A DNA stretch of 64,000 nucleotides from Sphingobacterium alkalisoli (GTDB lineage: Bacteria > Bacteroidota > Bacteroidia > Sphingobacteriales > Sphingobacteriaceae). Shown here piece after piece: positions 54,393 to 62,465 of the stretch. Location of the stretch: positions 1-64,000 of the forward strand of contig NZ_SUKA01000008.1 of assembly GCF_005049105.1 (NCBI RefSeq), given 5' to 3'. Position numbers and translations under genes: made by a program. Positions within the stretch are counted from its first letter, which is position 1; each line of letters begins with the position of its first letter. The notes under the pieces are model-generated. The model made no database searches, was not told the origin of the DNA, and worked only from the letters and a program-made list of their open reading frames with translations.

Positions 54393-55079
54393 TTAGGTAT
54401 CAAAAGTACCTTCAGGCACATAAAATAATTCCAGTTCCTTTTTGTCTTTTAATATACGGCAACCTCCATTCTGTAATAACAAGATCTTATTACTAATTGC
54501 CAATACGTTGGTATAATCGTGGTCTGAAATCAAAAATCCTTTTTTAGCACACTGATTTACAATCAGATTTTGTATTTTTTCTTTATATACGGGGGATACG
54601 CCAGAGAATGGTTCATCCAACAGAAAGAATGTCGCCTTTTGATTTAGCAATAACAAGATCTCTAAATAACGTAATTCTCCTCCCGAAAGATCGGCAATTT
54701 TTGTTTGCCAAATAGGTTTTAAAACTCCATCCTCTTGAAACTTCGCCCTACTATTCTTGTCACGCACCATGAAATGGACAACCTTATCAACAGTTTTTGC
54801 TGTAGGCAGAAAATTTTGTTGCGGTAGATAACATACTTCATTAGTCAGAAAGGCTTTTTTATGTATACGTTTACCATGGAGTCGAATATAAGCAAACTTT
54901 GGCTTTAGCGTTCCAAAAATGATCTTCATTAACGTAGACTTTCCACTCCCATTACGTCCGAGCAATCCGACAATTTCGCCAATTTTTATATGTAAGTATA
55001 CGCCACTCAATAATTGCCGCTTACTCGAATAACTAAATTCAATCGAGTCTACATATAGCTCCTTCTGATCTATATCCAT
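54393..55079 (-). CDS. ABC transporter ATP-binding protein
   Basis: 228 residues, one ABC domain: Walker A GLLGRNGSGKSTL, Q-loop YLPQQNFLP, signature LSGGELRYLE, Walker B FFLLDEPFSGVSP, and H-loop SDHDY. It overlaps by 10 bases the end of an 88-residue membrane-protein gene. No full permease is encoded nearby, so its membrane partner is either that small protein or lies elsewhere. Confidence 0.9.
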   Translation of the reverse strand: MDIDQKELYVDSIEFSYSSKRQLLSGVYLHIKIGEIVGLLGRNGSGKSTLMKIIFGTLKPKFAYIRLHGKRIHKKAFLTNEVCYLPQQNFLPTAKTVDKVVHFMVRDKNSRAKFQEDGVLKPIWQTKIADLSGGELRYLEILLLLNQKATFFLLDEPFSGVSPVYKEKIQNLIVNQCAKKGFLISDHDYTNVLAISNKILLLQNGGCRILKDKKELELFYVPEGTFDT

Positions 55080-55336
55080 ATGATCGCTAACAAAAATAAC
55101 GTGATAATAGTATTAAACAACAGTGATCCCAATAACAGCTTTGTTCTCGAAAAGCCTAAGTTATAATATAAGTACATCGCATTATTTTCGAAGAACCGGA
55201 CAAGAAAGCAGGATAAAACAAAGCCGATAGTTGCAAAGATATATGGCAGCATACGCGGGTATCCTAATCCAAAAGCTACAGAAAGGCTAATATTAACAAT
55301 AAGTATTGTTTTATAATAATTCCAATAAATGTACAT
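55070..55336 (-). CDS. Small membrane protein, possible mini-permease
   Basis: 88 residues with three hydrophobic stretches (about 8-27, 29-48 and 66-88). Between the second and third is YLYYNLGFSRTKLLLGS, which resembles the coupling-helix region of ABC-2 type permeases (xGxSRxxLL). It overlaps the ABC ATPase gene by 10 bases. I do not recognise a named family. It could oligomerise into a very small permease, or be an accessory subunit. Confidence 0.65.
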   Translation of the reverse strand: MYIYWNYYKTILIVNISLSVAFGLGYPRMLPYIFATIGFVLSCFLVRFFENNAMYLYYNLGFSRTKLLLGSLLFNTIITLFLLAIIWI

Positions 55337-55347
55337 TTTTAGCGGTA

Positions 55348-57186
55348 TTAAATAATCCCGTGTAAAGATCCGCCTTTTGCGCCCAGTTGATCTACCTTTC
55401 GTTCAATCATCTCGTCTTTAATCAAGTCAGGTGCATGATGCGGTTTACGACGCGCGTCTATAATTACGGGGCCACGACAACCCCAATGCTTATATTTTGT
55501 AAAACTATTTACACCATATATATCATAAGCCGGATTTGAACGTGTAAAAGTCACCCAAACGAAATTGTTGATATTCTCGGCGGTATACGCAGCATCGTCG
55601 GCCAGTACAATCAATTGAATGCCGTCAAAATTGATGTCACGCATCGCATCACACCAATTACCCAAGATTATTTCTTCTTGCTCATATGAACTAAAATTAG
55701 CTCCATCTACAACAAGTATTCCAGGTAAAGCCATCTTCGCTTGATTAAAGGGACGAGGAATATCCAACCCATTCGGAATTTCAGTAGCAAGCGTCCTTTT
55801 TTTGGAACCTGCTGCGGCAAAAATGACCTTAGATCCCGCATTCAATCCGTCTCCAGAATAATCCAATGTATCTATTGTCGTATTCGTATGAAAGTGCAGA
55901 TCACGGGATAAATCGATACGTTCTAATATATGGGTAAAAAATCCCTTCACATCGTAAATATCTAGTTTTGGATTATCTTCTATCGCTCCTATGAATAAGT
56001 ATTTAGCCAGACTTAATTGGTTCTTACCTAAAGCCTGACTTGCAATGGTCAAAATTTCTTGCGGTCGATCCACTTTATGATACGGAGTGTAGCTCTCTCT
56101 ACCTATCGCAAACAACAGCGGATGCACCCCTGCGGCATCTACAGCGTGTACAGCCTGCAGGCCGTTAATCTCTTTAGGAATGGCCGCTCCTGTTATTTCA
56201 TGTATCAGATTGCCGAAGCTGGTATCTTCTTGAGGAGGTCGTCCGACCACCGTGAAAGACCAAATAGGGTCTTTTTTATGATAGACATTGTGTACTTTCA
56301 TCAATGGAAAGGGATGCGTCAATGAATAATAACCAATATGATCTCCGAAGGGACCTTCGGGTTTAGTTTTATTAGGATAAACAGTTCCAGTAATTACAAA
56401 ATCAGCATCCGCAGAAATGCAAAACCCTTCTTCGTCGTAAAAATACCGGAAACGTCTATTTCCTAATGCACCTGCAAAGATCATTTCGGACAGTCCTTCT
56501 GGCAGCGGCATCACGGCAGACAACGGATGTGAAGGCGGTCCCCCAACAAAAATACTCACTTTCAACGGTCTGCCTAATTCATTTGCTTTCATTTGATGGA
56601 TTCCAATCCCCCTGTGTAATTGGTAATGCAAGCCAATCTCCTTATCTTTAATATACTCGTTTCCAGAAATCTGAATACGATACATCCCTAGATTAGCTTT
56701 CATGATACCCGGGCTGCTGACATCTTCCGTATATACTTGTGGCATAGTGACAAATGCACCACCATCCATCGGCCAATTGACTATTTGGGGCAACTTACTG
56801 ATCTGGGTCTTACCGTACAAGATCGGAGCATTTGATTTTTTCCGCCAAGGTAATGCACCTAATGCCACCGCCGAAGATCCGATATATTTGAATGGATTTT
56901 TTAACACTGCTGTAGGATCCATCTTCACATCGACTAATTTTTTGATATGATCTAATGTATCGCGGAACATAAATTTAGACCGATCCAATGTACCGAACAA
57001 ATTGGAAACAGCTGGAAATTCGGATCCCTTAACATTTTCAAAAAACAAAGCGGGACCTTCTACATCAAAAACACGCATGTGGATAGCCGCCATTTCCAAG
57101 TATGGATCCACCTTTTCTTTGATACGTATCAGATGACCATTTTTCTCTAAATCAGCGACACAGGCTGTCAAACTTGAATATCCCAT
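55348..57186 (-). CDS. UbiD-family decarboxylase
   Basis: 612 residues, long form of the family. The prFMN-dependent catalytic region contains KPEGPFGDHIGYYS with the conserved Glu and the later PRPFNQAKMALPG. UbiD enzymes decarboxylate aromatic or unsaturated acids using prenylated FMN made by UbiX. Long-form members in Bacteroidota are annotated as menaquinone-pathway decarboxylases, but the actual substrate is not shown. No ubiX or men/mqn gene is close by. Confidence 0.88.
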   Translation of the reverse strand: MGYSSLTACVADLEKNGHLIRIKEKVDPYLEMAAIHMRVFDVEGPALFFENVKGSEFPAVSNLFGTLDRSKFMFRDTLDHIKKLVDVKMDPTAVLKNPFKYIGSSAVALGALPWRKKSNAPILYGKTQISKLPQIVNWPMDGGAFVTMPQVYTEDVSSPGIMKANLGMYRIQISGNEYIKDKEIGLHYQLHRGIGIHQMKANELGRPLKVSIFVGGPPSHPLSAVMPLPEGLSEMIFAGALGNRRFRYFYDEEGFCISADADFVITGTVYPNKTKPEGPFGDHIGYYSLTHPFPLMKVHNVYHKKDPIWSFTVVGRPPQEDTSFGNLIHEITGAAIPKEINGLQAVHAVDAAGVHPLLFAIGRESYTPYHKVDRPQEILTIASQALGKNQLSLAKYLFIGAIEDNPKLDIYDVKGFFTHILERIDLSRDLHFHTNTTIDTLDYSGDGLNAGSKVIFAAAGSKKRTLATEIPNGLDIPRPFNQAKMALPGILVVDGANFSSYEQEEIILGNWCDAMRDINFDGIQLIVLADDAAYTAENINNFVWVTFTRSNPAYDIYGVNSFTKYKHWGCRGPVIIDARRKPHHAPDLIKDEMIERKVDQLGAKGGSLHGII

Positions 57187-57207
57187 TTTCTATAAAATAG
57201 TTGAATC

Positions 57208-57215
57208 ACAAAAAT
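57208..57215 (-). promoter_or_regulatory. Candidate -7 box of the UbiD-family gene
   Basis: TATTTTTG on the minus strand matches TAnnTTTG, about 15 bases of leader before the start at 57186. Confidence 0.35.
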
Positions 57216-57262
57216 AGCAGAATATTAGCTTAGTCCATAACAAGTGGGAAGATAAATCAGAG

Positions 57263-58123
57263 TTAAATCCCTTCGTCGATAGATGTATATTTAAAGTCGA
57301 ACTGCTTTCCCCAAATTGAATTGTCTACAGGTGGAGATTTGCTTAATTCAAGAATATAATCGCTATATAAGTCGTATTTGATACCATAGAAATACTTATT
57401 ACAAAGTTGGGGGAGCAGCTTATTTGTAAAAGGAAGTATTTTAAATTTCACATTAGGCTTTCTTTTTTCGGCATATTTTTTAAAGATATCATAAAAATCA
57501 ATCAATTTAGGACCTCCAAATTCCACATATTGATTGACGAACGAGGTCCGCCAATCGATATTTTTGATCCATCTAAACACATCTTTTAGTAACACGGGAT
57601 TAAACTTTATCGCCGAATTCGGTTTAAATAGAAAAACAACTCCGTGTTTTAGCATTTCATTCATAAAGCGATCGAAAGTCGTTCCGACACCTATGGCGAT
57701 GTCTTTTAATAAGATAGTAAATAGCACATTGAGCTCTCGAAAAAGCTGTTCCACTTCTTTCAGGTGCTTCCGATCATATAACCTTCCGACGTAAATAATT
57801 CTATTGCACGAGTTTTTCTGAGAGAGATGAATAAAGTTACGAAGCGATAGCAATTCATAATTCTTCGCTATTCTATCGTCCAAATCCGGTATTTGGGTAA
57901 AATATAAAGCCAGCCTAAGATCATGGGATTGAAAAGAGTCAAAATCCAAACCTTTTCGAATCAAATCCACAGAACTAATACGTGCCGTTAAGGGCAATTC
58001 CAAATTCTTTTTAAAAAGATCTTCATCCCGCACTAAACCGTGAATACGATAGGTCTCATCTTGCATATAACTCACACAAGCCTTACCTAAATATGAATTC
58101 AATCCACAAACCAAGATATTCAT
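57263..58123 (-). CDS. NAD(P)-binding Rossmann-fold protein (NmrA/epimerase-like)
   Basis: 286 residues. The N-terminal MNILVCGLNSYLGKACV has the beta-strand and glycine pattern of atypical SDR/NmrA proteins, with an altered GxxSxLG loop, so coenzyme binding may be weak. The rest, including YVEFGGPKLIDFYDIFK, matches the late part of NAD-dependent epimerase-like proteins. Substrate unknown. It is divergent from the cryptochrome gene. Confidence 0.72.
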   Translation of the reverse strand: MNILVCGLNSYLGKACVSYMQDETYRIHGLVRDEDLFKKNLELPLTARISSVDLIRKGLDFDSFQSHDLRLALYFTQIPDLDDRIAKNYELLSLRNFIHLSQKNSCNRIIYVGRLYDRKHLKEVEQLFRELNVLFTILLKDIAIGVGTTFDRFMNEMLKHGVVFLFKPNSAIKFNPVLLKDVFRWIKNIDWRTSFVNQYVEFGGPKLIDFYDIFKKYAEKRKPNVKFKILPFTNKLLPQLCNKYFYGIKYDLYSDYILELSKSPPVDNSIWGKQFDFKYTSIDEGI

Positions 58124-58255
58124 AATTCTCTACAATCGATATTTTGATATAACCCTCTGTAGTACCTATTTGTTTTAAACGGAGCGAAATTGATTCCAAA
58201 TGTTTAAATAGTGTCAATATTGGCTTTCTATACCTAAAACATGAATCAAATAATC

Positions 58256-58263
58256 TATATTTG
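58256..58263 (+). promoter_or_regulatory. Candidate -7 box of the cryptochrome gene
   Basis: TATATTTG matches TAnnTTTG; a start near 58270 gives a 27-base leader to the ATG at 58297 and rules out the in-frame TTG at 58261. Confidence 0.5.
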
Positions 58264-58296
58264 TTATTTTTCAAACATTATTCCAGTAAATCAGGC

Positions 58297-59466
58297 ATGA
58301 GCAAACGGGTTATCTTAGTATGGTTTAGAAACGATCTTCGCACTCACGATAACGAAGTTTTACACGCCGCAATTGATAAGGCAGATTTTGTCATTCCGGT
58401 ATATATATTTGATCCACGATATTATCAAATAAACAAATCTGGATATGCGAATACGGGCGAAATCAGATCATTATACATTTCAAATACAGTCAGCTCCCTG
58501 AAAGAGAAACTTCAATCCTTGGGAGGAGATCTAATGACTTTCGAGGGTTTACCTGAAGAAATTATCCCTCATCTTGTACAGAAATATGATGTTGATGAGG
58601 TATACCATCATCGTGAAGTTGCGCGAACCGAGACTTCTATTTCGGAAAAAGTCGAAGAAGAGCTGTGGAAAATACAGCGGAATCTAAAGCATTTTATAGG
58701 ACATACCTTATATCACAAAGAAGATCTTCCTTTTCCGATAAAGGATATTCCAAATAGTTTTAACGTATTCAAGAAAAAAATAGAACGTGAAAGCAGTGTT
58801 AGAAGTCCTTTGGCAGACATCGGCTCGATTACCATTCCTCCTCATCTAGAAAAAACCGAACTTCCCCGACATGAGGAAACCGTCTCCTACACGTACGGAG
58901 AAAAAGCAGCGATTGAACAATTAAACGCCATCTTCAGTCAACCCCTGGTGAATGAAGATCTTTATATTAAGCTTTCACCATTTCTTGCTATCGGATCGTT
59001 ATCTCCAGTATATACTTACCACTATATTAGTAAGCAAATCACTCCTTCCAACAAAAAACAAGTAGTTAAGATAATCGAGCGTCTGTTGTGGCGGGATTAT
59101 TACCGGTTTATGCTTAAAAAATACCCTAACAAATATTTTTTAAGTCAATCTAGTTTAAATCCAGACGCTATAAAAATAGAAAAATGGAGAACAGGCAATA
59201 CCGAATATCCAACGATCAATGTTTATATGCAAGAGTTGAACAATACAGGTATTATATCTTATGTTCAAAGAGAAATTCTAGCTTTATTTTTCACCTATGA
59301 ATACCAACAGCCTTGGCTGGAAGGTGCTGCCTGGTTTGAAGAAAAACTTATCGATTACGCTCCCGCAACAAACTATGGATTCTGGGCACATATCGCCGGA
59401 GAAGGAACAAGTGAAAAAGACAACAAGTCGATGAAAGAATGGGAAAAAGAAAAGACCAGTATTTAA
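58297..59466 (+). CDS. DASH-lineage cryptochrome/photolyase-family protein, eroded FAD domain
   Basis: 389 residues, about 70 fewer than typical DASH cryptochromes. The N-terminus VILVWFRNDLRTHDNEVLHA and YIFDPRYY, plus LLWRDYYRFMLKKYPNK, place it in the DASH branch. The FAD core is altered: the usual TGYPxVDAxMRELN reads TEYPTINVYMQELN, the SNRGRQN block reads SYVQREI, and DYDxxSNWGNW reads DYAPATNYGFW. The chain ends just after AGEGTSEKDN, without the RYFN segment and tail. Whether it still binds FAD is doubtful. No frame remnant of the missing tail is visible before the next gene, so it is a stable shortened form rather than a recent frameshift. Confidence 0.8.
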   Translation: MSKRVILVWFRNDLRTHDNEVLHAAIDKADFVIPVYIFDPRYYQINKSGYANTGEIRSLYISNTVSSLKEKLQSLGGDLMTFEGLPEEIIPHLVQKYDVDEVYHHREVARTETSISEKVEEELWKIQRNLKHFIGHTLYHKEDLPFPIKDIPNSFNVFKKKIERESSVRSPLADIGSITIPPHLEKTELPRHEETVSYTYGEKAAIEQLNAIFSQPLVNEDLYIKLSPFLAIGSLSPVYTYHYISKQITPSNKKQVVKIIERLLWRDYYRFMLKKYPNKYFLSQSSLNPDAIKIEKWRTGNTEYPTINVYMQELNNTGIISYVQREILALFFTYEYQQPWLEGAAWFEEKLIDYAPATNYGFWAHIAGEGTSEKDNKSMKEWEKEKTSI

Positions 59467-59469
59467 TTT

Positions 59470-61377
59470 TCACCCCAATACATTCCCGGTAAATCTCATT
59501 TTAATTCCCAGCTGAAAATTTTGAATGGTCTTAAAGATTTCCTTTAATGTTACTCTCTCAATTTTTGTCAAGCTCTCGATAGGAATGTAATTATCTGGCG
59601 CCATTTTATCTATAATAATTTGGTTAGCTTGACTTTTTAGGCGTAAACTCATGAGATAATAATAAGACTGCATGAGCTCATGAGACTGTTGCTGTGTGAA
59701 TACGTCCATTTGCGTCAAAATCTTAATACGTTCTCCGGTGTTTTCTTCGAAAACCCGATTTTGTAAGGCGTACACACGCACTAAATCTACAATGGGAGTC
59801 ATTGCATTTTTTATATTAAACACTTCTGATTTACCAATCATTTGCGTTCTAATACTATTGAAAAACGTCAATGGTGGTTCGTACTGTAGCGCATTTTTTC
59901 CGATGTGAGCAAAAAATCTCCCCATAGGCTTTCTCAGCTCGGTATCTAAAAAATCCTTCAACTGTTTTATTATAGTTTTATCTCCATACAAAAAGCGGCA
60001 ATCAAAAAAAGTAGAAAATTTAATAGCATTTTCTGGAACAGATTCTTCTATCCATTGTTTATAATTTCGCTGCCAATGCGAGAGAGAATGTGTCCATTGT
60101 GGATTGCTGGCCATATATCCGCCTTTGCAATAAACAAAACCGATGTCATTCAATTGGTCTGAAACCCGCTTAGCGAATTCCAAAAAATAGGTCCTAACCA
60201 ATTCACGTTGTTCATTTGCCTTATCCTCATAAATAATAGCATTATCTTGATCGGTTTTTAATGTCTGCTCTTTTCTTCCTTCGCTTCCTGTTACCATAAA
60301 AACAAATTTTGCAGGTGGCTCTCCCATCTCTGCAATTACTTTGTCTATGACTTTAATTGCTATGGAATCTGCAATAGTTGTAATAACCTGATTGACTATT
60401 TCAGCATGTACTCCCCTACCCAAAAGTTGTGTGACAATATGCGGTACGCGTTTCCATTTTTCTGTTAGTTCTTGTATTGTGAGAGCAGATTTCACTGATT
60501 GAATAAAAACCAACGGCGACTGCGCATGCTCACTCAGCAATCTGTTACGACTTAGAAAACCGACATACTTTCCATCTTGCTCTATCAAAAGATATTTTGT
60601 TTTTGTCCTGAACATCATCAGTACTGCATCGTACAAATAAGAAGTGTGCGCTATAGACACAATGGGGTTATCCATTATATCGGAAATTTTATTTTGAGCA
60701 TCCAAACACCGAGCTACTACATTATCCCGCAGTGTCATATCTGTGACATATCCTACTATTTGATTGTTCTCACCATTTACAAACAGACAACTCACTTTAT
60801 TTTCAGCCATTAGTCGAGCCGCTACAAAAATCGGTGTATCCATATCACAATAAACAATATCCTTATAAGCGATACCTTCTATTTTCCTAGAATAAAATTG
60901 CTCGGAAGCGATATAACTTTCCTCAAATGATGCAGGTTTTTTAAAAAAGTGAGCAAATTCCTCATCCAGCATGCGCTTCCCAAAATCAGTGGTATAGAAT
61001 TGGAAAAAATCATCATATCCATTACATAGATCAATAAAGTCTTTGCGGGGCAAGGTATAGATCTTAGTACCCTTTTTAGCTATAACAGACTTTAATGCTT
61101 TTGTGCGATTTAGCAATACCGATATTCCTCCAAAACAATAAGGAGAATGATGAATCTCTATTGACCGCTTATTTTCCGTAGCGTCAAAGAAAAATGTTTC
61201 ATATTCGCCTTCTATAAGAAGGTCTACCCCAGTCATTTCCGTTACCTCCTGTCGATATGCGAGTGTATCCTTTTTAAAAACGACTTCATTTAGCGCATCA
61301 GCAACACTTTCAAGCACTTCAATTGGAAGTGTATTAAATGGAACAGTGTTTTTTAAGAGTTCGATCTTGTTTGTCAT
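59470..61377 (-). CDS. cNMP-CBS-DUF294 putative nucleotidyltransferase
   Basis: 635 residues from the ATG at 61377. A cyclic-nucleotide-binding-like barrel (about 1-140) and a CBS pair (about 150-285) precede a DUF294 nucleotidyltransferase-like domain with GSEGRKEQTLKTDQDNAIIY (about 370) and its helical C-terminal partner. The GSxGRxEQ and DQDN motifs match GlnD-like PII-uridylyltransferase relatives. It shares a 4-base ATGA overlap with the end of the exonuclease gene, which fixes the start. In proteobacteria such pairs occur beside acetate/solute symporter genes (from memory); none is present here. Likely a nucleotide-responsive regulator. Confidence 0.88.
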   Translation of the reverse strand: MTNKIELLKNTVPFNTLPIEVLESVADALNEVVFKKDTLAYRQEVTEMTGVDLLIEGEYETFFFDATENKRSIEIHHSPYCFGGISVLLNRTKALKSVIAKKGTKIYTLPRKDFIDLCNGYDDFFQFYTTDFGKRMLDEEFAHFFKKPASFEESYIASEQFYSRKIEGIAYKDIVYCDMDTPIFVAARLMAENKVSCLFVNGENNQIVGYVTDMTLRDNVVARCLDAQNKISDIMDNPIVSIAHTSYLYDAVLMMFRTKTKYLLIEQDGKYVGFLSRNRLLSEHAQSPLVFIQSVKSALTIQELTEKWKRVPHIVTQLLGRGVHAEIVNQVITTIADSIAIKVIDKVIAEMGEPPAKFVFMVTGSEGRKEQTLKTDQDNAIIYEDKANEQRELVRTYFLEFAKRVSDQLNDIGFVYCKGGYMASNPQWTHSLSHWQRNYKQWIEESVPENAIKFSTFFDCRFLYGDKTIIKQLKDFLDTELRKPMGRFFAHIGKNALQYEPPLTFFNSIRTQMIGKSEVFNIKNAMTPIVDLVRVYALQNRVFEENTGERIKILTQMDVFTQQQSHELMQSYYYLMSLRLKSQANQIIIDKMAPDNYIPIESLTKIERVTLKEIFKTIQNFQLGIKMRFTGNVLG

Positions 61378-62087
61378 GCTATAATAAAAACCAATATTAA
61401 AAGTAGAAATAAAAAGAGCCATAGTACGCCCCATCTCTGTTTTATTTTGTCTCCTGGCTTTGGTGGAGCAAAATGGGATTGATTTGTTTTTAGTACGTAT
61501 TCGTTTATATCTCCTCGTTTCATTAATTCGAAAAAACTAGCTGCAGTAATTTCCACATCCACAATCGCATCGTGTATATTGGTTACTGATTGATCAAAAA
61601 GATAGCTATACAATTCTGATAGTCGTAGAAATTGAGCCCGGGGATTTGTGACATATTTTTTACTTATAAGCATAGTACAAAATAATGGATAGCGATATAA
61701 AGGAAAATTTATACCTGACCTATAAAAATCGGCACTGAGCATATGAAAATCTAATTCTATGAAATGGCCAACGAGCATAGGGTTGTACTTTTTGATGTCA
61801 TAAGCGAGTTTATTCATCACCTTTTTCCTACGCTCTCCATGCTCCTTCAGAAACTGATGGGTGATTCCATGTATTTTTAATGCAGACGGATCGATACTAA
61901 AATCAGGTTCATTGATGTACCGGTTTTCCCTTTTTATTTCTACGCCCATTTTATCAAAGATAATCCAGGCAATCTGTATGGAAAATGGCCAGTTTCCCTT
62001 CACTGCATAGGGTTGGTCCCAATGTTTGGGGAGACCCGATGTCTCTGTATCGACAAATAGAAAATAGTCATTTAATACTGGTATCAT
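61374..62087 (-). CDS. DnaQ-like 3'-5' exonuclease with C-terminal membrane anchor
   Basis: 237 residues. DEDDh exonuclease motifs: FVDTETSGLP (Exo I), GHFIELDFHMLS (Exo II), and HDAIVDVEIT (Exo III, HxAxxD). A hydrophobic helix closes the protein (about 217-236; GVLWLFLFLLLILVFIIA), so it should be tail-anchored in the inner membrane. Its stop overlaps the DUF294 start (ATGA), suggesting a joint complex. Substrate is unknown; the anchor argues against a role as polymerase III proofreading subunit. Confidence 0.87.
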   Translation of the reverse strand: MIPVLNDYFLFVDTETSGLPKHWDQPYAVKGNWPFSIQIAWIIFDKMGVEIKRENRYINEPDFSIDPSALKIHGITHQFLKEHGERRKKVMNKLAYDIKKYNPMLVGHFIELDFHMLSADFYRSGINFPLYRYPLFCTMLISKKYVTNPRAQFLRLSELYSYLFDQSVTNIHDAIVDVEITAASFFELMKRGDINEYVLKTNQSHFAPPKPGDKIKQRWGVLWLFLFLLLILVFIIA

Positions 62088-62398
62088 TTTAAACCCATAT
62101 CTATTCTATAAAGATATGGATACAGTTACATAAGAAGAAATAATGTCATACTAATTATGTAAATAATCCAAAAACATACATTCAACTTTGATTCCGTTTA
62201 TCTACCCGGAATCTAGCATTACAAATGACGTGAACGACATAGCTGTCAGTTTTACAATTATATTCCTGTATACTCAATTTTCGTTTTTTTTGAAGCAAAA
62301 AAACAGTTGTGCAAATAACAACATTTAGCAGATCTTGAGGGCCTCACTTTCAGTGGGAAATATTGATTTTTAATGACATTTCGGGCATACAAAATATT

Positions 62399-62419
62399 CA
62401 GTTTCACTAGCCGAAACTG
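62399..62419. promoter_or_regulatory. Inverted repeat over the sucA -33 region
   Basis: CAGTTTC-N7-GAAACTG, perfect 7-base arms. It lies 12 bases upstream of the -7 box at 62432-62439, so a bound protein would cover the -33 region. Confidence 0.4.
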
Positions 62420-62431
62420 TTTTATTATTTA

Positions 62432-62439
62432 TAACTTTG
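62432..62439 (+). promoter_or_regulatory. Candidate -7 box of sucA
   Basis: TAACTTTG matches TAnnTTTG; predicted start near 62446, a 20-base leader before the ATG at 62466. Confidence 0.5.
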
Positions 62440-62465
62440 GCAATTCTATAGATTACAACAAATAA

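Larger units (their letters stand above)
62088..62465. other. Intergenic region upstream of sucA
   Basis: 378 bases between divergent genes. The right half holds the sucA promoter box and an inverted repeat (62399-62419). The left half is A/T rich and shows nothing I can name. Confidence 0.6.
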
